Shown one piece after another: positions 27,001 through 40,700 of a DNA stretch of 64,000 nt. The stretch covers positions 248,001 through 312,000 of the forward strand of contig NW_027469199.1 in the NCBI RefSeq assembly GCF_051020765.1. Reading direction: 5' to 3'. The DNA comes from Lasioglossum baleicum. Taxonomy: Eukaryota; Arthropoda; Insecta; Hymenoptera; Halictidae. The translations under genes and the position numbers were made by a program. The stretch's first letter is position 1, and every line of letters starts with the position of its first letter. The notes beneath the pieces were generated by a model. The model ran no database searches. It saw only the letters and a list, made by a program, of their open reading frames with translations, and was not told the origin of the DNA.

Positions 27001-27904
27001 CTCGGATAGTAAGATGTTCGGTAAAAAGAATGGGGTTATCTGAATATATATCGTTCTGCAACGATTTGACGCTTTACGTTGACAATCAAATCGTGAATAG
27101 AAGTATCTATTGCCAATGCTGTTCAGCGCATGTACACTCGGCATACATGGTTTGACCTTCGGAATCACAAGATGTGGGAAGCTCTTGGCCTAGCCGTTTG
27201 TCTCTCACAGAAGGTGGTAACTTTCTCGAACTGTTTGAACCTCGATCGTTATAGTCATACATGAATTTAAGGAGACGTCACTAAATTGTATACTAATGTG
27301 TTTTCCTAGTCATGAAGTTATACTCCTCGATACAGCGGGTTAATTTTTCGGTGGATATGGTCTTCGGTAAAGTCTTTGACTTTATAGCAATTAGTATCGT
27401 TCTCAATCGGTTTGATGCTCTATTTAAATATTCAAACCGTGAATTAAGGTGTCTCTTACCAATAGTCCACAGCGGGTTAGTCCCGGAATACATGGTTTGA
27501 CCTTACGAATCACAGGATGGGAGAAGCTACAGTCTTAGCCGCTCGACTCTCAAAGATCGTGGATACGTTCTCGAACTCTTTGTCCTTCGATCTGCTAATT
27601 CATAAATGTAATTAAGGAATCATCACTAATATTTATAGCTATTCGTCCCACTGAACACCCTGTTATACTCTCGATACAGAGTGTTAGTTCTTCGGAGGTT
27701 AAGGTCTTCAGTAAAACGTTTATCGTTATATAAATTGGTAACCCCTCATATGGTTTGATGATCTACTTTAATGTTTAAGCCGAGAATTAACGTGTCTAAT
27801 GCCAATACAGTTCAGCTGATTAACTCCCGGAATGCCTTGTTTGAGATTCTGAATCGTAGGATGTGGGAAGCTCTTGACTTAGCCGTTTGTCTCTCACAGA
27901 AGGT

Positions 27905-27930
27905 GGTAACGTTCTCAAACGGTTTGATGC
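27905..27930 (+). other. Half-unit loss (A half missing)
   Basis: GGTGGTAACGTTCTCAAACGG joins the A-half leader CTCACAGAAGG to B-half sequence. GAATTAA markers at 27784 and 27953 are 169 bp apart. Confidence 0.8.
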
Positions 27931-28659
27931 TTTATTTAAATTTTCAGACCGTGAATTAAGGTGTCTGTAACCAATAGTCCACAACGGGTTAGTCCCGAAA
28001 ATCCTGCTATGACTCTCAGAATCACAGGATAGGTTATGCTATTAACTTTGCCGTTCGACTGGCAACGAAGTAGGTTACGATCTCGAACGGTTCGAACGTC
28101 GGATATCTAATTCATAAATGAAAGCGAGATGCGCGTCTCTAAAATGTCTACATATATGTTTACATGAACACTGTGAACGGCACACCCTACAAAGTGTTGG
28201 TCTACTCGGGAGGAAAGGCCTTCGATAAAAAGTTTGATTCTATACCAATAGCTGACGTTCTATAACAGATAGAAGCGCTACTTTAATATTCGAACCGTGA
28301 ATTCAGGTGTCGGTTGTCAATAATGTTCAGCGGATTCACTCCCGGAATTTATGATTTGACTATCCGAAACACTGGGTAGTTGAAGCTATTGACTTAGCCG
28401 TTCGACTCCCAAAGATGTTGGTATCGTATTCTAACGGTTTGACTCTCGATTTTGCTATTTATACTTGAAAATGTGGTTCCCGACGGCTAACAAGTCTACG
28501 AATTTGTTTCCATCAACATTAAGCAAGATACTCTTTACAGCCAATTGGGCTCTGGGAAGGTAACGAATTCGGTAAAAAGAATGACCTTATACGAATATAT
28601 AACGTTCTGCAACGGTTTGACGCTTTACGTTAGTAATCAAACGGTGAATTATGGTGTCT

Positions 28660-28796
28660 ATTGTCAATACTGTTCAGCGGATTTACTCCCGGAATACGTG
28701 GTTTGTTTCTTGGATTCTTGAAATAGTCAATTGCCTATACCTTTCAGCGGAGTTACTTCCGGTATACATGGATTAACGCTTGGAATCTTGGAATAG
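28660..28796 (+). repeat. 67-bp local tandem duplication within one unit
   Basis: The stretches 28660-28726 and 28730-28796 are two copies of the ATTG..CAATACTGTTCAGCGG...GGTTTGAC part of the B half. They share the private ending TTGGAATCTTGGAATAG (read TTGGATTCTTGAAATAG in the first copy). The step of 70 bp is unrelated to the half-unit length, so this is slippage or local copying. Confidence 0.7.
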
Positions 28797-29699
28797 ATGA
28801 AGCTCTTGACTTAGCTGCGCGACTCTCACGGAATATGATATCGACATCGAACGGTGTGACACCCGATATTCTAATTCATACATGAGATTAAGGTGACCCT
28901 CACTGAAATGGGTACTAATTTCTTTCTCTGAGCACGAAGTTACACTATCGATGACGCGGGTGAGGTTCGCGGAAGGAAAGGTTTTCGGTAAGACGTTTGA
29001 CATTGTAGCAGTTGGTAACGATCTCAAGCGGTCTGACGCACTATTTTAATATTCAAATCGTCAATTACGGTGACAATTACCAATAACATTCGACGGATTT
29101 ACTCCCGTAGTACCTGCTGTTACACTCGGAATCGCAGGATGGGTCAAGCTATTCACGTAGCCATTCATCTCTCACAGTCGTTGGCAACGTTCTCGAGCTG
29201 TTTTACCCACGGTATTCTGACTCATACATGAAGATATGGTGGCCGTCACTGAGATGAATACCAATTTCTTTCTCTGAATGCGATGTTATACTCTCGTTAA
29301 AGGCGGTCATTTTTTCAGAGGGTAAAGTATTCTGCATGTAGTATTACCATACACGAGTAGGTGATGATCTACAACAGCTTGACAGTATGCTATAATATTT
29401 AAACCGTGAATTGTGGAGTCCATTGTCAATACTGTACAGGGCATTAACTCCTGGTATATCTGGTTTATCTTTCGGAATCACCGGATATGTGAAGCTATTG
29501 GCATAAACGTTCCACCTTCAAAGAAGACGGCAACGTTCTCAAACTGTTTGACACTGGATCTTCCGTTTTATACACGAAATTAAGGTGACCATCACTAAAA
29601 TGTATGCTAGTCCGTTCCTATGAACGCGCTGCTATACTCTGGATTCACCCGGCTAGGTTTTCGCAAGGTAAGGTCTTCTGTAAAGCGCTTGACTCTAAA

Positions 29700-29730
29700 C
29701 CAATTGGTAACGTTCTTCCTCGGTTTGACG
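29700..29730 (+). other. Half-unit loss (B half missing)
   Basis: CCAATTGGTAACGTTCTTCC of the B half continues as GACGCCCGATCTTC of the A half. CTATACTC markers at 29632 and 29808 are 176 bp apart. Confidence 0.78.
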
Positions 29731-30760
29731 CCCGATCTTCTTATATATACATGAATCGAAGGTGCAGTCGCTAAATTGCTTACCAATCTGTTTCTCTAAA
29801 CCCGAAGCTATACTCTCGATACTGCGATTCAACTTCTCGGGCGGTAAGGTCTTCGGTAAAGGGGTCGACTTTATACCAATAGGTGACGATCTCAAAATAT
29901 AAAGTGTCCGTCGCGAATAGCGTACAACGGATGGACACCCGGATTATCTGGTTTCATTATCGGAATAACAAGAGAAGTGAAACTATTGATACAACATTCG
30001 TCTGTCGAAGATTGTGGGATCGTTCTAGAAATGTTTTACAGCCAATTTTTCTATTCATACAGGAAAATATGTAGTTCGTCTGCTAAAATGTCTACTAATT
30101 TGCTTCGCAGACCCCGAAGTTATACTGAAGATACAGCGGGTTAGCATCTCGGAAGGAAAGTCCTTCGGGAAGAAGTTTGACTGTATACCAATAGGTAACG
30201 TTCTACAAAGGATTGACTTCGTACTCTAATAATTATACCGTGAAGTAGTGTGTATAAAGCTAATGCTGGGGTTCCGCAGATTTACTCGCGTCATACCTAG
30301 CTTGACTTTCGGAAACACAGGATAGGTGAAGCTATTGACGCCGCCGTTCCACTATCGAAGAATGCGGTAACGTTCCGGCAAGGTTTGACCCGGACCTTGC
30401 AATACATACTTGAAATGAAAGTGCCGGTACTAAATTGTAAACTAATGTGTTTCTTTAAGCACGAATCCATACTCTCGATGCGGCTGGTTAGCTGCTCGGA
30501 CGGTAAGGCATTCGGACAATTGTTTGACATTGCAGCAATTGTAACGCTAGTTCACGGTGTAACACCATATTTTAATATTCACCCCGCGAATTAAGGTATC
30601 TAGTGCCAATACACTTCAATGGATTTTCTCCCGGAATACATTGTTTGATTCTCGGTATCATATGATACTGGAAGCTACTGGCTTAGCATTTCGACTCGCA
30701 AAGAAGGTGGTATCGCTTTCTAGCGGCTTGACTCTCCATTTTGCTATTTATACATGAGAG

Positions 30761-33700
30761 ATACTCTAGCTGCTGAAGAACGACGCCACATTCTATGACG
30801 GACGAACGGCTAAGTCAGTAGCTTCACCCATCCTCCGAATCCGAGAGTCAAACCAGGTGGTCCGGGAGTAAATCGGCTGAACAGTATTGGTAATTGGCAT
30901 CTTAATTGACGCATTGAATATTATGGTACAGAGTCTATCCCTTGTAGAGTGCTCCCTATCGGTTTATTGTCAGAAATTTTACCGAAGAGCTTTCCCTCCA
31001 AAAACCTAACCCACGGCATCGAGAGCATAACTTCGAGATTAGAGAACGAAATTAGTATTCACGTCAGTGACGGGCACCTTAACTTCATGTTTGAATTAGA
31101 AGATCGTGTGTCAGAACGTTCGGGAACCTTACCGCCTTGTATGGGAGTCGAACGGATAAGTCAGTAGTTTCACGTGTCCTGTTATCCCGAAAGTCAAGGC
31201 AGGTATTCCGGGAGTAGGTCATCTGTACAGTATTGACCTTATATCCCCTATTGTACGGTGTAAATATTATTGTACAGATGTAAGCCGCCGTAGAACATTA
31301 CGTATTGATATAGTGTCAATCTCTTCACAGAAAGCCTTACCTTCGAGAAACAACCCCCTGTATCCCGAGAATAAATTTGTGATCGGAGAAGCAAATTCGT
31401 AAGTATTTTAGTGTCGGGCACCATAATTTCATGTATCAATTATAAAAGTTGAGTGTCAAACAGTTCGAGAACGTTACCACATTTCATGTATGAATTAGAG
31501 TAGCGATGGTCAAACCGTTCGAGAACGTTACTGCATTCTGTGAGGGATGAACGGCTAAGTCAATAGCTTCACCTCTCCTGTCATACTTAGAGTCAAGTCA
31601 GGTAATCCAAGTGTAAATCCCCTGAACAGTATTGGCAATAGACACCTTGGTTCACGGTTTGAATATTAAAATATAGCGTCAAACCCTTTGAGGAAGGTAC
31701 CAATTACTACAAAATTAATCGTTTCAACGGAGGCCTCACCTTCCGCGATCCTCAGCGGCCTCATAGAGACTATAAGTTCGTCGTCACGGAAAGAAATTTG
31801 TATTCATTTCAGTGACGGCAGCTTATCTTCATGTAGGAGTCAGGAGATCAAGGGCCAAACAGCTGGTGATCGTTGCTACCATCTGTGAGCGGCGAACCGC
31901 TACGTGAATAGCTTCAGGTATCCTGCAATTGCGAGAGTCAAGCCAGTTATTACGGTAGTCAATCCGATGAACAGGTTTGTCTAGAAATACTTTAATTCAC
32001 GGTTTGAATATTAAAGGAGGCCGAGAAGCCGTTGTAAATCATTACCGACTCGTGAAGGGTCAAACTTCTCACAGAATGTCATACCCTCAGAAAGCTAACC
32101 CGCAGTATCGAGGGAATAACGAAGCGTTCAGAGGTACAAACTAGTATGCATTTTAGTGACGAGCACCTTCATTTCATGCATGAATAAGAAGATTGGGGGA
32201 CAAACCGTACACGAGCATTACCATCTTCTATGAGAGACGAAGGGCTTAGTCAATAGCTCCATCTATTCTCTGTTTCCGAGAGTCAAATCAGGTCATCCGA
32301 AAGTAAGTCCGCCGTAGATTATTGGCAATTATCAACCTAATTTACCGTTCGAATATTAAAGTAGAAAGTCAATTCTTCGGGAAACATTTCCAAATTGTAT
32401 AAAGTCAAACTTTTACCGGAAACCATGCCTTCCACGGATATATCCCACTCTAGTAGGTGTTATGCTTGGAGCTCACGGAAACAAATTATTGGGCATTATA
32501 GCAGAAGCACGCCTTATCTTCTGGTATGAACGGAATAATCTAGTGCCAAGGCCAACGAGAACGATCCCACCATCAATGACAGTCGAATATCTAAGTCAAT
32601 AGCCTCACCTATCCTGGTATTCGGATAGTCAAACCAGGTATTTCGGGAGTAAATCCGCTGTACATTATTGGTATTGTGCACCCCATTCCAGGCCATAGAT
32701 ATTAAGGTACACAGTCAAGCCGTTGTAGCTCGTCACCTATTGGTATAGAGTCATACATATAACCGAATCCCGTATCTTCCGAGAAGCTAGCCCGTCGTAT
32801 AGAGATTATAACTTTAGGTTCACAGAAATACATTAGTATACATTTCAGCAATGGGTACGATAATTTTATGTATGACTTAGAAGATCGAGGATCAAACCGT
32901 TCCCCATCGTTGCCACATTCCTTTAGAGTCGAACGGCTAAGTCAATAGCTTCACCTACCATGTGTTTCGGAGTGGCCGACCAGATATTTCGTTAGTAAAT
33001 CCGCTGTACGGCATTGACAATGAAAACCTTTATTCGCTGCTATAATATTAATGTAGAGCGTCAATTCGTTTGAGAAAGATACCAATTTGTGCAAAGTCAT
33101 ACACATTATCGCATACCTTACCCTCCGAGAACAAAAACCGCAGTATCGGAGTTATAACTTCGTGCACAGAGAAACATATTAGTATTAATTTCAGTAACGG
33201 GCACCTTAGTTTGATGTATGAATTAGAAGATTTAAGACAAACCGATGGAGAACGTTATCAGCTTTTTCGAGTGCCGAACGCCTGAGTCTATATCATCACC
33301 TATACTTGCTGTCCCGAGAGTCAAGACTGGCATTCCAGGAGTAACTCTACTGATCAGTATTGGCAATGGGCACTTTAATCCACGGTATGAATGTTAATGT
33401 AGTGAGTCAAACCGTTGAAGAACATTACCTAATGGTGTAAAGTCAAACTTATTACCAGAAACCTTGCCTTCCAAGGTCCCAACCCGCTGTAGCGAGTGTC
33501 ATGCTTAGTGCACGCGGAAACAAATTAGTAGGCATTTTAGCAGGCGGATGCCTTCCTTTCATACATGAATATAATAATCGGGATTCAATTCGGTCGAGAA
33601 CGTTCCCACCATGTGTGGGAGTTGAACGGCTACGTCAACAGATTCACCTATTCCGGGGTTCCGAAAGTCAAACCATGTATCCCGGGAGTAAATCAGCTGG

Positions 33701-34137
33701 AGATTATTGACATTGGTCGCCCTAACTCTCGGTTTGAATATTAAGGTAGACTGCCAAACCGTCTGAGAGCGTTATAAATTGGTAAAAAGTCAAACGATTT
33801 ACCGTTGACCTTTCCCTCCGGAAAACTAACCCGCTGTATCGAGAGTATAAGTTCGTGTTCGGAGAATGAAATAGCTATCCATTTCAGCGACGGGCACCAT
33901 GGCTTCATGTGTGAATTGGAATATTTGACGTCAAACCGCTTCAGAATGTTGCCACCGTCTGTAAGAGAAGATCGGCTAAGTGAATTGCTTCACCTATGCT
34001 GGTATACTGAGAGTCAACTAGATATTCCTGGATTAAATCCTCTGAACAGAATTGGCAACAGACATCTTAATACACGGTTCGAATATGAAAGCAGGCCGCC
34101 AAACCATCGGTCAACATAACCAAATTGTGTAGAGTCG
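30761..34137 (-). repeat. Satellite array block 6, minus orientation
   Basis: About 10 units in minus orientation. It carries one arm (about 31100-31570) of an inverted long-range duplication whose partner is at about 42830-43260. That arm includes an unusual internal junction at about 31480, where GAACGTTACCAC runs into a second copy of ATTTCATGTATGAATTAG. No gene is seen. Confidence 0.9.
31100..31570 (-). repeat. Inverted long-range duplicate D2, minus arm
   Basis: Reverse-complement partner of 42830-43260. Shared private variants include AGTAGGTCATCTGTAC, AAGCCGCCGTAGAACATTAC, AGTGTCAATCTC, CACAGAAAGCCTTACCTTCG and CAACCCCCTGTAT. Both copies have the same odd internal joint, CGAGAACGTTACCACATTTC, where the phase steps back so that the ATTTCATGTATGAA tract occurs twice. 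Confidence 0.82.
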
Positions 34138-37100
34138 TCAAGGTGCCCGTCACTGAAAAGTATACGAATTTCGTTCTCAGAACGCGAAGTTATTCACTCG
34201 ATATAGCGGGTTAGATTCTCCGATGGTAAGGCCTTTGGTAAAATGTTTGACAATATACCAATAGATAACGTTGTAAAATGCGTTGACGCTCAACTATTCA
34301 TACTATGAATTAAAGTGTCTGTTGATAATACTACACTGTGGATATTCTCCCAGAATACCTGGTTTGACTGTCGGAATAACAGGATCGGTGTAGGTACTCA
34401 CTCAGCCGTTTGACTCCCAAGGAAGGTTGCATCGGACTCGATCGGTTTGACCCTCGATATTCCGTTTCATACATGAAGGTAAGGTGCCCGTCACTAAAAT
34501 GTACACTATGGTGTTTCACTAATCACGAAGGTATACTCTTGATATAGCGGGTTTGGTTTTCCGAAGATTGGGATTTCCGTAAAAGATTTGGCTCTACTAC
34601 AATGGGTAACACTCTGCATCGGTGTGACGGTCTGCATTAATTTTGATACCGTGCATTAAGTTTATTGTTTATTGCAAATACTCCTCAGCGCATTTACTCC
34701 TGATATACCTGGTCTGACTCTCGGAATCACAGAATAGGTGTAGCTATTGCCATCGCCGTTCTATACCTAGAACGGTTTGGCCCTCGATCTTTTAATTTGT
34801 ACCTGAAATTATGATAGGCCGCACGAATATGTATGCTAACTTGTTTCTCTGGTCACGATGTTATACTCCCGATACCATGGATAGGTTCTCGGAATGTAAG
34901 GCCTTCGGTAAAAAGTTTGACTCTATGCCACTAGGTATAGTTCTACAACGGTTTGACAGTGTAATTTATCGCTTATAGCCTGAAATAGGATGTCGAATGC
35001 CAATACTGCACGGCAGAGTTACACCAGGTATACCTGGTTTCATTTACGGAATACTTGAAGCTACTGTTTTAACCGGTCGAGCCTCAATCACGGTGGTAAC
35101 GTTATCGATCGGTATGACTGTCGATTTTGATACTTATTCATGAAAATGTGGCGTCCGCCTGCTGCGATGTCTGCTAACTTGTTTCCGTGAACAATAAGCA
35201 AGACACTCAGTACAGAGGGTTCGGATCTCGGAACGCAAGGTATTGGGTATAAAGAATGAATTTATAACAATTGACAATATTTTCCGACAGTTTGGCCCTC
35301 CACCTAAATATTCATACCGCTAATTAAGGTCTGTATTGCCTATACTGTTCAGCAGATTTAGTCCTAAAATACCTGATTTGACTCGCGGAATCACAGGACG
35401 GGTGCAGCTAGTGACTAAGTTGTGCGACTCCCAAAGACGGTGGTAACAATATGGAACAGTTTGCTCCTCGCTCTTTTACTAATACATGAAATTAAGGTGA
35501 AACTCACGAAAATGTGTACTAATTTGTTCCTTTGTACACTGTGTTATACTTTCGATACAGCGGGTTAGGCTTCTCGGAAGGTAAAGCCGTGTGTAGAATG
35601 TTTGTCTTTATACAAATTGTTGTCGTTCTGCAGCGGTTTGACTCTGTACATTTTAATTCATCCCGTGCGTTAAGGTGTCCACTGCCAATAGTTTACAGCG
35701 GATTGACTCCCTGAATACCTGGCTTGGCTATAGGAGTAACAAGACAGGTGCAGCTATTGACTTACGGCTGCGACATTAAGGAATTTTGATAACGTTCTCG
35801 AAATATCTGATCCCCGATCTTCTTATTCATACATGAAGTTAAGGTGCCCGTCACTGAGTCACTGAGATGAATACTAATTTGCATCACTGAACACGAAGTA
35901 TTACTCTGGATACAGCGGGTTAGCTTCTCCGATTGTAAGGCCCTCGGTAGAAAGATTGACACCAGTCGAATACGTGACGTTCTACAACGGATTGTCCCTG
36001 CTCTTTAACATTTATACCGAGAAATATGCTGACTAATGCTAATACAGTAAAGCGGATTTACTACTGGAATACCTCGTTCGGCTTTAGGAATCACAGTATA
36101 GGTGAAGCTGTTGACTCAGCCTTTTGACTTTCAAAGAAGGTAGAAACGTTCTCGAAAGGTTTGACACTCGATCTTCTTAGTCATACATGGAATTAATGTT
36201 CCCGGCTCTCCAATGTATACTAATTTGTTTCCGTTTACGCTAAGCAATACAATCGCTACCTCGGGATAGGTTCTCGGAGTGTAAGGTAATTGGTTAAAAG
36301 TTTGACCTAATACCAACTGGTAACGTTCTCAAACGGTATCATGCTCTACATTATTATTCAAATCGTGAGTTAAGGTGTAAATTACCGATGGTGTAAAGCG
36401 TATTGACTCCTGGCATACCTGATTTGCCTATCGGAACTGCATGATAGGTGAAGCTCTGCACTTAGCCGTTCGACTATCAAGAAAGACGAGATCGCTCTCG
36501 AACGGTTTGACTGTCGATTATTTTATTGCAACATGAAAATAAGGCGTCCATCTGCTAAAGTGTCTCCTTATTTGTTTCGATGAGCAGGAAGTTGTACCCT
36601 CGAAACAGCGTGTTATGCTCTCGGAAGGTAAGGTATCCGGTACGCAGCATGACGTTATACCAATTGATACCGTTCACCAGCGGTTCGATTCTGTACTTTA
36701 ATATCCATACAGTGAGTTGAGGTGTTTACTGCCAATGCTGCTCAGCGCATTTACTCCTGGAATATCTGATTTGCCTCTCGGAATCACTGGATAGTTGTAG
36801 CTATTGACATAGCCGTTCGACTCTTAGAGGAGGAGTTATCGTTATGGAACTATTTGACACTCTGCCATCTAATTCATACATGAAATTAGGGTGCCCGTCA
36901 CTAAATGAAATATAATGTGTTTCTATGAACCCGAAGTTATACTCTAGATACGGCTGAATAGGCTCTCGGACGGTAAGACCTTCGGTACGAAACTTGCCCT
37001 TTTTGCCAATTCGTTATGTTCTACTACGGTTAGACCCAGGACTTCAATTTAATACCGTGAGATAGTGAGTATGATGCCTATACTGTACAGTGGATGCTAC

Positions 37101-37684
37101 TTCGTAATACCTGGTTTGTCTCCCGGCATCACAGGATAGGTGAGGCTGTAAACTTAACCGTTCGACTATCAGACAAGGAGGTAATTTTCTTGAAATGTTT
37201 GACACTCGATTTTCTATTTCATACATGAAATTATGGAGTCTCTTACTAAAATGTATAATAATTTGATTCTCTGAACACGACGTTATACTCTCCATACTGC
37301 GGGTTAATTTGTCGGAAGGTAAGGCCTTCGGTAAAGAGTTTGGCTCTATACGAATAGGTAATGGTCAACAACGGCTTGACTGTGTACGCTAATATTGGTA
37401 CCGTGAATTAAGGACTCTATTGTCAATAATGTCCAGTGAATTTACTCCAGGAAGTTACAGTATAGTTGAAGTTATTGGCTTAGCCGTTCGGCTGTCAAGG
37501 AAGATAGTATCGTTCCCAATCGGTTGGACACTCGATCTTCTAATTCAAACATCAAATTAAGGTGCCTTTCATGAAAATACGCACTATCGATACAGCGGGT
37601 TGGGCTTCTCGGTAGGTAAGACCTGCTATAAAAAGACTAACTACAAATCAATAGGTAACGTTACGCAACGATTTGACTCCGTGC

Positions 37685-37765
37685 TTTAATATCACAGGAC
37701 AGGTTTAGCAATTGAATTAGCTGGGCGACACTCAAAGAGGGTGGTAACGTTCACTGACGGCCTGA
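37685..37765 (+). other. Compound deletion: partial B half plus A half
   Basis: TTTAATAT jumps to CACAGGACAGG (about 75 bp lost). Then GGTGGTAACGTTCACTGACGG joins the A leader to the B half. The remaining interval between B markers is only about 90 bp. Confidence 0.7.
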
Positions 37766-40700
37766 AGCACTATTTCAACATACAAACCGTGAATGAAGGT
37801 CTCTATTACCAATACTGTTCAGTGGATTTACTCCCGGAGCACCTGATCTGACTCTGGAAATCGCAGGATGGGTGAAGCAAGCGACTCATCCGTTCGTCCC
37901 TCACAGAAGATGGTAACGATCTCGAACGGTTTGACCCAACGTTTTCTAATTCAGGTATAAAGTTAAGGTGCTCGTCGCTAAATTGTAGACCAGTTCGCAC
38001 CACTGATCGCGATGTTATACTCGCAATACAGCGGGTCAGTTTATCGGTGGGTAAGGCATTCTGTAAGGCATTTAACCCTACAGGAATAGTTAATGTTCTA
38101 CAACGCCTTGACTGCCAGCTGCAATATTCAAAGTGTGAATTGAGGTGCCTATTGTCAACACTGTACAGGGCATGTACTCCAAGAATATCTGAATCGACTT
38201 TCGGTACCACAGGATATGAGACGCTTGTTACATAGCCGTTGGTCTCTTACAGAAAGTGGAATATTTCTCGAACGGTTTGAACCTCCATCTTCTTATTCGT
38301 AATGAAATTAAGGTTCCCGTAACTAAAATGTTTACTAGTATGTATCCCTTAACACAGAGCTATACTCCCGATACGGCGGATTATATTCACTGACGCTAAG
38401 GCATTCTGAAAAATGTTTGACTTTATATAAATTAGTAAGGTTTTCTCACGGTGTGACGCTCTATTTTAATATTCATTCCCCGAACTAAGGTATCTATTTT
38501 CAATATTGTACAGTGCATTTCCGCACGGAATACGTGGTTTGACTCTCCGAATCACTGAGTAGGTGAAGTTATTGTCTTATCTGTTCGCATCTTAATGATG
38601 GTGGGATTGTTCTCGAACGGATTGACAACCGATTTTTCTATTCATGCATGAAAATAAGGCGTCCGTCAGCTAAAATGTCTTCTAATATGTTTCCGTTTAC
38701 ACTAAGCAACACTCTCGCTACAGCGGGTTAGTTTCTCGGTAGGTATGGTAATTGGTTAAACGTTTGACTCTATGCCAACTGGTAACGATCTCAAACAGTT
38801 TCACGCCCTACTTTAATATTGAAACCGTGAATTATGGTGTCCACTGTCAATAGTGTGCAGTTTGTTGACTCTCGGAATACCTGGTTTGACTATCGGAATA
38901 ACAGGATAGGCGAAGCTATTGACGTACCCTCTCGACTCTCATAGAAAATGGTATCGTTTCTGAACTGCTTGACTCTCGATCTTCTAAATCATACTTGAAA
39001 TTAATGTGCTGTCACTAAAATGTTAACTAGTTTCCTCCTCTGAACAAGATGTTATACTCTGGATACAGCGGGTTAGCTTGTCTGTATGTAAGTCTTCAAA
39101 CCTACTGACGCTCTGGTTTGGTATTATAACCGTGAGTTACGCTGTCTCATGCCAATACTATACAAGGCAATTACTGCCTGAGTACCTGTTTTGTCTTTTG
39201 GATTCACAGGATACATGAAGCTATTGTCTTGGACTTTCGAATTTCAGAGATGGTGGGGTGGTTCTCGAATGGTTTGACTCTGAAGTATTCTATTCATACA
39301 TGAAAGTAAGATGTCCGTCTGCTAAAATGTCAACTGATTTGTTTTCGCGTGCTCCAAGCATGACCCACGCTATAGCGGGTTAGGTTCACGAAAAGTAAGA
39401 TATTCGGCAGAAAGAATGACTTTACACCAATTGGAAATATTCCCCGACGTCTTGCCACTCAACTTTAATAATCAAACCCTGAATTAAGGTGCCCGGTGCC
39501 AAAACGTCGGTGTGACTCTCGGTATCACAGGATAGGTTAAGCTATTGACTTAGCTGTGCGACTATAGAAATGTGTATATCGTTCTCGAACACATTGAATC
39601 GCGATCTCCATAGCCATACATGAAATTAAGGGGCCCCTCACTAGAATGAATACTTACTTGCGTCTATAAACACGAAGTTATACTCTCGATAATGCGTGTT
39701 TGGTTCTCAGAAGGTAAAGCGTTCCGTAAAAAGTTTGACACTTAATCAGTAGGTATCGTTCTACAAAGGTATGACGCTCTACTTTAATATTTATACCGAC
39801 AATTAACTTGTCTGTTGATAATACTGCAATGTGGACATACTCCCGGAATGCCTGGTTCGACACTCGGACTCACACAATAGGTGAATCCATTGCTTAACTG
39901 CACTACTCTGTAAATAGGTGGTAACGTTCTCGAACGGTTTGACACTCGCACTTCTAGATCATATATAATATTAAAGTGCACGTCCAAAAATTTGTACTAA
40001 TCATTCTCGTTGATCACGATGGTATACACTAGATAGAGCGAGTTAGGTTCGCGAATGGTGAGGCTCTCCGTATAAAGTTTGACTCAATGCTATTTGGTAA
40101 TGTTTTCCGGCGGTTGGACTCAGTACAATAATATTTATACCCTGAACTAAGGTGTCTGTAGGCACTACAGTTCAGCAGGTCTCCTCCCGGAGTGTCTGGT
40201 TTAGCTCTCGGAATGACAGGATTGGTGAAGCTATTGACTTAGGCGTACGATTCTAAAAGAAGGTGGTATAGTTCTCGATCGCTATGGCTCACGATGCTGA
40301 TATTTATATATAAACATGTGGTGTCTGCCTGCTGCACTGTCTATTAATTTGTTCCGTCAACAATAAGCAAGGCACTCCGTACAGCAGCGGGTTATGTTCT
40401 CGGTACGAAAGGCCTTCCGTAAAAAAGTTGACTGTAGAACACTAGGTAACGTCCGACAATGGTTTGTGTCTGTCCTTTGATATTTATAATCGTGATATAG
40501 CGTATGTAATTCCAACACATTACTGCGGGATTAGTCGCGGAATACCTGGCTTCACTCTCGGAATCACTGAACAGGTGACGCTATTGACTTAGCCGTTCGT
40601 CTATCACAGAAGGTGACAATGTCCTCGTGCGGCATGGAACTCAGTCTTGTCATTCATACATGAAGCTAAGGTGCATGTCAATGAAATGAATAATAACGTC

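Larger units (their letters stand above)
24065..30760 (+). repeat. Satellite array block 5, plus orientation
   Basis: About 19 units in plus orientation. The block contains several tight local higher-order repeats: a two-unit repeat (variant GATGTGGGAAGCTCTTG at 27171 and 27860, 689 bp apart) and a 67-bp tandem duplication at 28660-28796. It also holds several members of the subfamily with GCTATTTATACATGAAAATG. Half-unit losses lie near 27915 and 29715. No gene is seen. Confidence 0.92.

Noticed and set aside
37806..38235. Overlapping frames of 134 and 62 codons on opposite strands
   Set aside because: Both lie on ordinary satellite units. The peptide motif GNRHLNSRFEY recurs in many unrelated positions because the repeat is translated in the same frame each time.
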